Assembly: GCA_025360125.1 (NCBI GenBank)
Contig: JANYCU010000054.1
Coordinates: 1-45,714, forward strand
From: Armatimonadota bacterium
GTDB taxonomy: Bacteria; Armatimonadota; Fimbriimonadia; Fimbriimonadales; Fimbriimonadaceae
Direction: 5' to 3'
Length of the DNA: 45,714 nt
The translations under genes were made by a program, and so were the position numbers. A model generated the notes under the pieces. The model did not search any database and was not told where the DNA came from. It saw only the letters and a program-made list of their open reading frames with translations. This document shows positions 24,388 to 31,662 of this stretch, piece by piece. Every line of letters begins with the position of its first letter. The first letter of the stretch is position 1.

Positions 24388-25404
24388 TTAGAGTGTTGAC
24401 CCGACTGGTTGTTTTGATTTCAGGGATTCGTACGCCCGAAGAGGGACAGAAACAGCGGCTAGACCGTGTTCGAGCGTGACGGGCACATGTTCATCGTCCA
24501 AGCAAACGCGAATGAATGCGTCGACCATAGCCCGGTCGAGGTCGCTTCCGTAGCCGAGTGACACATGGCTAAGAGTTCCCTCGTTTCGATAGTGGTCCAA
24601 TCCCTGGCCAAACATATCGAGGTTGATGACGCCTTTATCGCCCACGACTTTGATCATGACATCGCCCCAGGTCTTGTATGACTTTGGCCGGGACCATGAG
24701 CTATCGATGGTAGCGAACGCACCACAAGGGTATTCCAGCGTGACCATTGCCGTATCTTCCCAGGTTTGACCGTAGATGTTGTTTCCGGTTTGGGCATAAA
24801 CCGTATCTGGCTCTTCGTCCAAAAGATCCCTCAGAAGATCGGCGACATGGACTACATGGTCGATCATCGCTCCGCCTCCGCTGAGGGCTGGGTCGATGAA
24901 CCAGGACCATGGGCAGCTCCCGCGATTGGTAGCATGGATCGCCTTGATGTTGCCGATATCGCCGTGTAGCACGCGAGCCTTGAGGGTTTGCCATGCCGAC
25001 GAGAATCGACAAGGAAACGCCGTCATGAACTTGATTCCATTTGACGCCACAACGGTGCGCACGGTATCGAATTCTTCGAACTTGGCGACGACTGGCTTTT
25101 CGCAAAGAATATGTTTACGTGCTGTAGCGCATCGCTCGATATGGCGAGCGTGGTTGTTGTTTTCGCTCGCGATTCCGACGGCGTCGGATTGAGCGAGCAA
25201 GTCATCGAGATTATCGAAATAGGTTAGTCCTCGGTCGGCGGCGAACTTTTTGCCGCGCTCGACGTCTTCGTCCCATACTCCAGCCACGGTTGTCCTTGCA
25301 TGGTGGGCAAAATGGTGCGCATAGCTCGCGCAATGCATGTGGGCAGTGCTGACGATACCAACTCTTAGCTTCTTTTCAGAATTGGTGGTCGCGGATGGGG
25401 TCAT
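24388..25404 (-). CDS. Gfo/Idh/MocA-family oxidoreductase
   Basis: This 338-aa protein has an N-terminal NAD(P)-binding Rossmann fold (LRVGIVSTAHMHCASYAHHF, without the classic GxGxxG). The conserved Glu102-Lys-Pro (CEKPVVAKF) carries the lysine that positions substrate and cofactor. A C-terminal alpha/beta domain includes GGGAMIDHVVHVADLLRDLL, with the family's catalytic H-x3-D region. Family members oxidise or reduce sugars, inositols and related alcohols. It overlaps tsaE by 4 bp (ATGA), the end of a three-gene operon. Confidence 0.92.
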   Translation of the reverse strand: MTPSATTNSEKKLRVGIVSTAHMHCASYAHHFAHHARTTVAGVWDEDVERGKKFAADRGLTYFDNLDDLLAQSDAVGIASENNNHARHIERCATARKHILCEKPVVAKFEEFDTVRTVVASNGIKFMTAFPCRFSSAWQTLKARVLHGDIGNIKAIHATNRGSCPWSWFIDPALSGGGAMIDHVVHVADLLRDLLDEEPDTVYAQTGNNIYGQTWEDTAMVTLEYPCGAFATIDSSWSRPKSYKTWGDVMIKVVGDKGVINLDMFGQGLDHYRNEGTLSHVSLGYGSDLDRAMVDAFIRVCLDDEHVPVTLEHGLAAVSVPLRAYESLKSKQPVGSTL

Positions 25405-25811
25405 AGGGAAATGTTACTCAGTTGGACCCGTCTTCCGTCGCCATCAAATTCAATATCGATCCGTTTTGCCGACAGAAAGTCGATCAGGTCCCGGAGGGCA
25501 TTGGGCCATTCGACCAGACAAAGATGGGTATCAAAATAGTCTTCAACGCCCGTTCCTTGAGTGTTCGTGATTCGGTAAAAATCGGCATGTAAAACTGGCG
25601 GATTGGTATCGTAAACGGCAAAAAGGTTGTAGGTTGGCGAGCGAACCGCATCCATCCAACCGAGCTCATGCATCATGCCGCGGATGAGGGTGGTTTTACC
25701 TGCCCCAAGTTCGCCACTGACAAGAACGATGTCCCCGACGGAAAATGCCCGAACTAGGCGAGCGCCAAGTTCGAGCATTTTTGATTCATTTTCAACCGTA
25801 ATTTCGGTCAT
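25401..25811 (-). CDS. tsaE: tRNA threonylcarbamoyladenosine biosynthesis ATPase TsaE
   Basis: TsaE is the ATPase of the TsaBDE complex that adds the t6A modification at position 37 of ANN-decoding tRNAs. The 136-aa protein has Walker A GELGAGKTT (33-41), the switch segment RSPTYNLFAVYD, HADFYRI, and LVEWPNAL. These are diagnostic for the YjeE/TsaE family. It overlaps both neighbours by 4 bp. Confidence 0.95.
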   Translation of the reverse strand: MTEITVENESKMLELGARLVRAFSVGDIVLVSGELGAGKTTLIRGMMHELGWMDAVRSPTYNLFAVYDTNPPVLHADFYRITNTQGTGVEDYFDTHLCLVEWPNALRDLIDFLSAKRIDIEFDGDGRRVQLSNISL

Positions 25812-26509
25812 TCAGTGACTTGATCCGGCGCCAAAACATAGTCATACAACAAGACTGCGATGACTCCGCCAACAATTGGACCCGTGATGTAAATCGCGGC
25901 GTTGCCTAAGTCCTTCATGGTTACCAATGCAGGCCCAAGCCATCGTGCTGGATTCATCGCACCTCCGGTCAATGGACCAATGGCGAGAATACTGATGGTA
26001 ACTGAAAGACCGATGAAGAGCCCGCCCATTTTAGGGGCGCGCTTATCGACAGCGGTTGTCATTACGGTCATCACGAGGAAGAACGTACAAATGGCTTCCG
26101 CGATGATCGCGCTGACCATGGAGACACCTTCGGCTGGGATTGGCGTTCCAGACAAGACGACATCTTTTCCGAGGCCACAAGCCATTACAGCTAGGCCTGC
26201 TAAGCCTCCACCAATGATCTGGGCAACGATATAGGCAAGTCCAAGTCCTGGTTTGATCCGCTTGGAAATAATCATCGCAGTGGTTACGGCCGGATTCAGA
26301 TGTCCTCCGCTTATAGCGGCAAAGGCGGTGATGAAGATGGCAAGAATGAGCCCATGCGCGAGGGCGGGGATGAGCAAGCTGCCACCCATGGTGGGAGAGA
26401 CTGAATTATGAATTGAGAGAATTCCTCCAAAGCAAAGTGCGAACGTCCCCACAATTTCGGCGGTGATGGCTTTTTGGTCCATACAAAAAAGGACGAAGCC
26501 AACCTGCAT
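25808..26509 (-). CDS. Aquaporin / MIP-family channel
   Basis: This 233-aa protein has six transmembrane helices and two half-helices with the NPA boxes: Asn72-Pro-Ala74 (GGHLNPAVTTAM) and Asn186-Pro-Ala188 (GGAMNPARWLGP). The residues around the second box (AMNPARWLGP) are typical of water-selective aquaporins rather than glycerol facilitators, but selectivity is inferred. The ATG at 26509 has a GGGG five bases upstream; an ATG nine codons later (26482) is an alternative. It is the first gene of an operon with tsaE and the oxidoreductase. Confidence 0.93.
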   Translation of the reverse strand: MQVGFVLFCMDQKAITAEIVGTFALCFGGILSIHNSVSPTMGGSLLIPALAHGLILAIFITAFAAISGGHLNPAVTTAMIISKRIKPGLGLAYIVAQIIGGGLAGLAVMACGLGKDVVLSGTPIPAEGVSMVSAIIAEAICTFFLVMTVMTTAVDKRAPKMGGLFIGLSVTISILAIGPLTGGAMNPARWLGPALVTMKDLGNAAIYITGPIVGGVIAVLLYDYVLAPDQVTE

Positions 26510-26663
26510 AAAGACCCCAGATCACCGAAAATTCTTGTAGTCGCCCGTTTTCTCGCAACATTTCAAGAAAATTGACGTCGAAAAATTAGCATTGGAAATC
26601 CGAGCCGAAAGTAACGTATAATTTCCCTCGGCACCGAAGCCAATAAGGAGAACACGAACAACG

Positions 26664-26966
26664 ATGTTTAGAAAACTCTACTGGGTAAGCGAACAAGTCT
26701 ATATTGACGGCACATCATCTGTAAATGGGGTTTACACCTCAATTCCTGACTTAGTCCACTACGGACTCCGATTTCCCGAGAAGGGCCAATTACGGCTAAC
26801 TCTGACGAAGCTCGACTCGAATCAACAGCCATTGGGTTGCTGGCTTTCGCCTAACTTTGATGGTTTGGAAGCGGCAATGGGGCCGTACTTAATGACCGAA
26901 GAATTTACGAACGACCACGTGAAGCTCTTGGTCAACAGTGTCAAAGACTCGACCGTCGCGGCGTAG
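26664..26966 (+). CDS. Hypothetical small protein, 100 aa
   Basis: A strong AAGGAG site (26645-26650) precedes the ATG at 26664. The product is a compact soluble protein with a pattern of strands and one helix (KLYWVSEQVYIDG, LRFPEKGQLRLTLTKLD) and a single Cys (GCWLSPN). There is no signal or membrane segment. It is followed directly by a strong bidirectional terminator. The family is not recognised; its isolation and good expression signals suggest a real, stably expressed gene. Confidence 0.7.
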   Translation: MFRKLYWVSEQVYIDGTSSVNGVYTSIPDLVHYGLRFPEKGQLRLTLTKLDSNQQPLGCWLSPNFDGLEAAMGPYLMTEEFTNDHVKLLVNSVKDSTVAA

Positions 26967-26980
26967 CAAACAAAAAATAA

Positions 26981-27005
26981 AAGCCCATCCGATGTGGATG
27001 GGCTT
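26981..27005. terminator. Bidirectional Rho-independent terminator
   Basis: AAGCCCATCC and GGATGGGCTT pair perfectly around a 5-base loop (GATGT). The + strand continues TTTTTCA and the minus strand continues TTTTATTTTTTG. It serves both the hypothetical gene ending at 26966 and the lipoprotein gene ending at 27028. Confidence 0.93.
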
Positions 27006-27027
27006 TTTCATGCCTGGTTAAAGGTGC

Positions 27028-28038
27028 CTAGTTTGGCTTTGGATCCGGTTTCTTGGCGTTGCCCGTAGTGTCTTTCATGTCGGCTTCTTTGAGCGACTTG
27101 GAGAGGGCGTCAAATTTCTCCTTAAGGCCTGGCTTGGTGATGGTTATTGTAGCGGCTTTTCGTGTGTTCAACAATCGTTTGTCGATATCTAGCGCAGCGC
27201 TGCCTTTTTGCTCGGCCAAGAGTCGCTTGACTTCTTCTTTCATCCAAGGTTTGATTGCAAGTGGGGTTGCGGCTACCTTCTTTTCTAGATGAATTTTGAC
27301 GAAATTAGCACCATCTTGGAGCCAGTCGCTTGTTCCACCCTCTTGAAGCTTGTCGACGACGTCCTTCATTCGTTTTGGGAACTTGTCATATTCGGTGCTT
27401 GAATACTTCTCTCCGCCTGGATCAATCGTATATTGGCGAGCCACGATACCGAAAGTTTGGCCAGTCTTTAGGTCCGAATCTACCTTTGCCTTTTCAGTTT
27501 CTTTGACAACAACCCAGGTTAAGCTTGCTTGAGCATGGTTTTCAAACTCTTTTGGATTGTCTTTGATGTACGCGTCGACTTGTTGCTCGCTGATCGTAAT
27601 ACCTTTGCTGAGGAGCTTATGTCGGGCGAGTGAAATCATCAATTCGCCTTTGATATCGGCAACCGTTAGTCCCTGGGCGAGCAGGGCCACGACGAAGTCA
27701 GCTCGCTTGGAGATTTGATAATTCAATTCCGCGTTTACGTCGGCCTCGGTTGGCAAAACGTTTTCGTCTTTTGCCATTTGCAGTAACAGTTTCTGGTTGA
27801 CCAAATCGTTGAGGGCTTGGAAGTTCAATGGTTGAGCAACGTTGGCCTGGACAGGGCCTTTTGTACCCATGACCAAGACTTGGACTTTTCGTTCGAGGTG
27901 AGAAATATATTCATCCTTCGAGATCGATACGCCATTGACCGTGGCAACACTATCTCCGCCGCCACCGCTACTTTTGCAGCCAACAAGAAAAAGTGCAAGA
28001 CCAAGAATAGAAATTGTTGTGATAAGGGGTTTTTGCAT
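27028..28038 (-). CDS. SurA/PrsA-like peptidyl-prolyl isomerase lipoprotein
   Basis: This 336-aa protein begins with a lipoprotein signal, TTISILGLALFLVGCKSS, followed by a Gly-rich linker (SSGGGGDS). A SurA-N-type domain follows (VATVNGVSISKDEYISHLE; NDLVNQKLLLQMAKDENVLP). Then comes a parvulin-like region (ASLTWVVVKETEKAK; FGIVARQYTIDPGGEKYSST) with the typical WLQDG-like turn. It would be a lipid-anchored folding factor for exported proteins. Parvulin catalytic residues are not all clear, so it may be chiefly a chaperone. Confidence 0.87.
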   Translation of the reverse strand: MQKPLITTISILGLALFLVGCKSSGGGGDSVATVNGVSISKDEYISHLERKVQVLVMGTKGPVQANVAQPLNFQALNDLVNQKLLLQMAKDENVLPTEADVNAELNYQISKRADFVVALLAQGLTVADIKGELMISLARHKLLSKGITISEQQVDAYIKDNPKEFENHAQASLTWVVVKETEKAKVDSDLKTGQTFGIVARQYTIDPGGEKYSSTEYDKFPKRMKDVVDKLQEGGTSDWLQDGANFVKIHLEKKVAATPLAIKPWMKEEVKRLLAEQKGSAALDIDKRLLNTRKAATITITKPGLKEKFDALSKSLKEADMKDTTGNAKKPDPKPN

Positions 28039-28154
28039 TGAAAGTAATTCCGTTTCCTAGTAAAAATACTGTATCCATGGTACCCGCAGGTTCCAGATAC
28101 ACGTGTTCCTTAGATAGAACATGGGAGTTACATGAATCGTGCCAAAAAACTGGA

Positions 28155-28385
28155 TTACGCGCTTAAATCCAGGTGATTTGACGGTTCGATGTCCAAATGG
28201 ACAACGGTTGGACTGTTGGTGTCCACAGATTCTTCGTGCAATTCGAGGGCATCATCTTGATGCGGATTTTCGTCGTCGTGCTGATGCTTTTTTTGTTGGC
28301 GATCTTTGAAATTCGCAATGCGTGCCCCGAGGTCACTTCCTAAGGAAGCCCCTAAACTTGCCCGAATGCGTTCAACTTCGCCCAC
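28155..28385 (-). CDS. Hypothetical protein downstream of sigma factor gene
   Basis: This 76-aa protein starts with GTG 28385, 4 bp after the sigma factor stop, which suggests co-transcription. The first 25 residues form an amphipathic helix (EVERIRASLGASLGSDLG), then the sequence becomes His/Asp/Glu-rich and probably disordered (KKHQHDDENPHQDDALELHE). No family is recognised. A regulator of the sigma factor is one possibility from position alone. Confidence 0.55.
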   Translation of the reverse strand: MGEVERIRASLGASLGSDLGARIANFKDRQQKKHQHDDENPHQDDALELHEESVDTNSPTVVHLDIEPSNHLDLSA

Positions 28386-28389
28386 GTCA

Positions 28390-29169
28390 TCACCGGATTT
28401 GAATACCGCCTTCTTGTCGCATGAAGTTGCGAAGACGATTCATTGCTTGAGTGTGGAGTTGATAGACTCGGCTTTCGCTGACGCTCAACACTCGGCCAAT
28501 TTCTTTAAACGTTAGTCCTTCGAAGTAATAGAGGGCAATAACCAATCGCTCTCTTTCAGGAAGGTGGTCCACTCCTGAAGTGAGAATGCGTCGGATTTCT
28601 TTGCCTTCAACTTCGCCCGATGTGTTGCTGTCCTCATCAGCGAGAAGTTCGAGGAAGGAGACATGCTCTTCGCCATCGCTAGTTCCGAGGATGTCGTCGA
28701 GGCTGTAAATGTTGGTTCGGCCCATTCGGACCATCAATTCGCTGACTTCCTCTTTGCTGACTTCCATCTTTTCAGCAACTTCGTGTGGAGTGGCAGGTCG
28801 ACCAAAACTGGTTTCAAGGGACATCATCGTTCGGTCGAGGGCTTTTAGCTTTTCTCGGATTGAACGAGGGACCCAGTCTTCGTCGCGGAGCATTTCGAGG
28901 ATCGCGCCTCGGATCAATGCAATTGCATAGGTTTCAAATTTAACGTCTCGGGTTGGGTCAAATTGGTCAACCGATTTGATGAGCCCAATTACGCCTGCGC
29001 CGACAAGATCTTCTCGATCGAGGCCACCGGGGAGACTGGTCACCAGTCGTCCGGCCGTAATCTTTACAAGGTAGGAGAAGTGGTTGATGATCTCGGCACG
29101 GGCATCGGGATCCTTAAAAACTTTGAAGTTCTTCCACGCTTTTTGGAGTTGATCTGGCGTAAGTGGCAT
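28390..29169 (-). CDS. Sigma-28-class RNA polymerase sigma factor (FliA/WhiG-like)
   Basis: This 259-aa group 3 sigma factor has region 2 in LVGAGVIGLIKSVDQFDPTR and FETYAIALIRGAILEMLRDE, where -10 melting and recognition residues lie. Region 3 is SLETSFGRPATPHEVAEKME. Region 4, with the -35 helix-turn-helix, is LTFKEIGRVLSVSESRVYQL. The WVPRSIREK segment is characteristic of FliA/WhiG. Such factors drive flagellar or developmental regulons, but no flagellar gene is nearby. It lies in a three-gene unit with small genes on each side. Confidence 0.93.
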   Translation of the reverse strand: MPLTPDQLQKAWKNFKVFKDPDARAEIINHFSYLVKITAGRLVTSLPGGLDREDLVGAGVIGLIKSVDQFDPTRDVKFETYAIALIRGAILEMLRDEDWVPRSIREKLKALDRTMMSLETSFGRPATPHEVAEKMEVSKEEVSELMVRMGRTNIYSLDDILGTSDGEEHVSFLELLADEDSNTSGEVEGKEIRRILTSGVDHLPERERLVIALYYFEGLTFKEIGRVLSVSESRVYQLHTQAMNRLRNFMRQEGGIQIR

Positions 29170-29189
29170 CTATTTCATCCCTGTTTGTC

Positions 29190-29423
29190 TTATGCAGCGT
29201 TCGCGTCGTCCCTTTCCTTAGGCTTGAGCGGTTCGTTTTGGCTTCGCTGTACAACTGTTAGTTGTACCGGATTTCCACCCATTGCTTGCCAAAATGCCCC
29301 CAAACACCATCCAATAATTATTGAGATCAACGCTCGCTGCAGACACAAACTTGGTTCGACGTTTCCGAAAATTCCTGCTGCTAGCGCTATAAGACCCGCG
29401 ATACATGCAATAAGCTTCGGCAT
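29190..29423 (-). CDS. Small membrane protein upstream of sigma factor
   Basis: This 77-aa protein contains two hydrophobic helices, KLIACIAGLIALAAGIFGNV and ALISIIIGWCLGAFWQAMGG, with a polar, charged tail (QRSQNEPLKPKERDD) probably in the cytoplasm. It lies 20 bp upstream of the sigma factor gene in the same direction. The family is not known. A membrane anti-sigma role is conceivable but unsupported by motif. Confidence 0.6.
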   Translation of the reverse strand: MPKLIACIAGLIALAAGIFGNVEPSLCLQRALISIIIGWCLGAFWQAMGGNPVQLTVVQRSQNEPLKPKERDDANAA

Positions 29424-29582
29424 TCAAACTAACCTCGTGAGCCTACTCGCTCACTGTTATATTGACCAGGTTTCCATGTTCTCATTAGGGCAAACCTAGC
29501 ATTTTTGTCAGGTTTTATTCGAAAAAACCTGAAGTAGTCGCGGATGGACTGGGGAAGCGGGAAATGGGTCGGTGAGTGATAT

Positions 29583-29736
29583 TGAAAAAAAATGTTCCTA
29601 AAATTTGGGAAGGGCGAGGGCGAGGGCAAGTTGAAAAGCGGGGGTGTTGAAAAAAAGTACCCTAAGTTTTTGAGAGCGAGGAGAAAGAAATTCCGGGGCA
29701 GAAAAAAAACGTACCCAAAGAAATTGAGGGCGATGG
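29583..29736 (+). repeat. Three tandem purine-rich imperfect repeats
   Basis: The 527-bp gap between 29424 and 29950 has no convincing gene. Its centre holds three ~35-45-bp units of the form GAAAAAAA, then GT-x-CCyAAA, then TTGRGRGCGAGG, starting near 29583, 29648 and 29699. The first ends in a GGGCGAGGGCGAGGGCAAG array like those at 5.4 and 14.4 kb. The opposite-strand frame here is Phe/Pro-rich low complexity and is not accepted as a gene. Confidence 0.65.
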
Positions 29737-29950
29737 GGATAGAAAGTGGACTATTCATTGGACTTTGGCTAGGGAGGGGTGGTCTCCCGCAAAAGTGGGA
29801 CAGTGAACGGCCGTGAGAAAATTCCTTCCTAAAGCCACCAAACTGACCAAATCGAGCTAGTGATTGGTTTTGGAATTTTAGCCGTGGCATACTTCTTTAG
29901 ACGTCCACATAGTAGACGATGTTCTACTTGTTCGCAAAATATTTGAGAAA

Positions 29951-30517
29951 TTATCGAAAGACAACGCCGAAGCCGGTCCAGTGCATTTGGGGGAGTTCGA
30001 GTTTGTTTTCCTCTAAGCTATCCCACCAGGCAGACATACCTGGGTTGATTCGGATGTCATCGAAGAAGATGAGTCCGCCAGGACGGACGAGGGGACCAAA
30101 CAGGGCCAATTCTACAGTTACTTGCTCAGCGGTATGGTCGGTGTCGATGAAGAGAAGATCGATTGGGCCACGTTTGGCGACTTCAGCAGCAAGCGCAGGG
30201 TCTCGAGTGTCGCCTTGCCGGAGTTCGATGTTGTCGAATGCGAGGAGGCGGTTTGTGGCATCGGGCCGTATTTCGATGTCAATGGAAAGGACTTTGCCCC
30301 CTGTGCCAGCCGCGAAATGAGAAGTGCTTCCGCCCGTACACGTGCCAAGTTCGACGACTAGGTTTGGTTGACGTTCCTTGGCGACAGAGTAGAGGAGGTT
30401 GTAGTATGGGTTCGAGCCGTCGAATCCGAAACTTCGAGGGTCAGGGCACTGTGAAGGATTCTCAAACTGGCGGAGAAATTCCTTTCCTCGATCGCTCATT
30501 GTTGTCACAGACTTCAT
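29951..30517 (-). CDS. Class I SAM-dependent methyltransferase
   Basis: This 188-aa protein has the glycine loop VVELGTCTGGSTSHFAAG (motif I) and acidic KVLSIDIE at the end of strand 2. Motif IV is PIDLLFIDTDHTAEQV, and motif V is LVRPGGLIFFDDI. The DTDHT and FFDDI residues resemble the O-methyltransferase/cephalosporin hydroxylase group that binds a divalent metal. The substrate is unknown. It starts at ATG 30517, although ATG 30499 is nearly as good; neither has a clear ribosome-binding site. Confidence 0.85.
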   Translation of the reverse strand: MKSVTTMSDRGKEFLRQFENPSQCPDPRSFGFDGSNPYYNLLYSVAKERQPNLVVELGTCTGGSTSHFAAGTGGKVLSIDIEIRPDATNRLLAFDNIELRQGDTRDPALAAEVAKRGPIDLLFIDTDHTAEQVTVELALFGPLVRPGGLIFFDDIRINPGMSAWWDSLEENKLELPQMHWTGFGVVFR

Positions 30518-30683
30518 CGATTTTGTTCATCGCCACAGTATTTCAGGGTTAACTCTCAGATTCGCAGGGGTCGCTAACCGTGCCACCAGGTTTAGACTAT
30601 CATTACTCAAAAACTACCCCGCTCACGCCAGAGACTTGTCGCTCACAGCATTGGTTGGCCAACTTTGAAACGTCAAAACTGAG

Positions 30684-30845
30684 CTATCTAGCTAAATTAT
30701 TAACAAAAATCTGGAATAGTGTAAATATAACGTATACCACCCAAAACCCAATCAATAATTTAGTCAAGTTCGGTTTGCCTTTATTCTTGTAGTAAATCCA
30801 CAGACTTAGTAAAACCCAAATTAGTAGCGTAGTAATTATCCACAT
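30684..30845 (-). CDS. 53-aa two-helix membrane protein, candidate RHS-associated immunity protein
   Basis: An ATG at 30845 opens a 53-codon frame ending TAG at 30684, 16 bp after the RHS C-terminal frame and on the same strand. It encodes two hydrophobic segments, IITTLLIWVLLSLWIYY and LLIGFWVVYVIFTLFQIFV, joined by the basic turn KNKGKPNLTK. Codon use is AT-rich like the RHS tip. RHS-type toxins are normally followed at once by a small immunity gene, so I infer that role. The ribosome-binding site is weak, and a chance frame cannot be excluded. Confidence 0.45.
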   Translation of the reverse strand: MWIITTLLIWVLLSLWIYYKNKGKPNLTKLLIGFWVVYVIFTLFQIFVNNLAR

Positions 30846-30861
30846 AGTTCAATTAACCAGT

Positions 30862-31662
30862 TCAGAGAGCATCCCTAACATTATTTTTTAAGATACCGTT
30901 GGCTTCCGCCAAACAAGTAAAATATATACCGTCGCAATCGTTACGCCATTGCTCGCGCAATTCGTTGCATGCATTTAGACACAGAAGTTCAACCCCAGCA
31001 AAGTATGCCACGCATCCACTAATACATAAAAAGATTAAAGGAGGCGCTTCAATAAGTAAATTGCATCGAGCAGTGCAAATTGCTAAACCAGCCACCGCAG
31101 ATTTGTTGCACACATCTCGACAAAAAGTATAATCATGTTCTCTTGCATCCCTACATTCATCTAGCGCGTCCTTGCAAGTTGGTGCCGGCTGAGGCGGTAA
31201 CTTCGGTTTTTGCTTAGGCTTCCCCTTCGGATCGAATTGTGGTCCGAATACTTGCCCCGGATTTGACGATCCACCACAAACCATACCTGTTGGATCGATA
31301 AATAGTACTGGTAACCCACGAACATAATCATATGCAAGTTCACGGGGCCACAATGGATCAACGTTCAACCATCTTGCGAATTTCGTCATCAAGTACCTGG
31401 CCCGAACATAGAGCATCGTGGCTGAATCAATTAGATAACCGAGCAATCCAACGTAGCCCCATGAACTTGGGTTTGTACCCGTCGAAGTTTGCAATTCGCC
31501 ATAGGGCCAATACTGTGCATCATACGTTTTCGTCCCCGAGGAATTCCTCGATTGAACAAGACTCCCGAGCGAATCGGACACATATTCCGTCTCAACCCCG
31601 CCTCGATCCTCGTGAACCAACATGCCGTTGATCGTGGTAAAAGATGTTACAACTGTTGCCAT
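30862..31662 (-). CDS. RHS-repeat core end and cysteine-rich C-terminal tip
   Basis: This 266-aa frame continues the RHS protein after a break in frame. Residues ~1-125 hold the end of the RHS cage: YVSDSLGSLVQSRN, ARYLMTKFARWLNVDPLWPR (the RYYDP-like core) and YVRGLPVLFIDPTG. After the PTG boundary come a Pro/Lys linker and a tip with 12 Cys in a regular pattern: Cx6C, four CxxxC pairs (CRDVC, CTARC, CISGC, CLNAC) and Cx6C. In RHS systems the region after this boundary is the variable toxin or effector. The ATG overlaps the upstream stop as TAATG, so translation may be coupled, or it may be a frameshifted remnant. Confidence 0.75.
   Translation of the reverse strand: MATVVTSFTTINGMLVHEDRGGVETEYVSDSLGSLVQSRNSSGTKTYDAQYWPYGELQTSTGTNPSSWGYVGLLGYLIDSATMLYVRARYLMTKFARWLNVDPLWPRELAYDYVRGLPVLFIDPTGMVCGGSSNPGQVFGPQFDPKGKPKQKPKLPPQPAPTCKDALDECRDAREHDYTFCRDVCNKSAVAGLAICTARCNLLIEAPPLIFLCISGCVAYFAGVELLCLNACNELREQWRNDCDGIYFTCLAEANGILKNNVRDAL

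Noticed and set aside
29429-29890. Minus-strand open frame of 153 codons
   Set aside because: It is a Phe/Pro-rich low-complexity translation of purine-rich repeats, with no start signal or family features.
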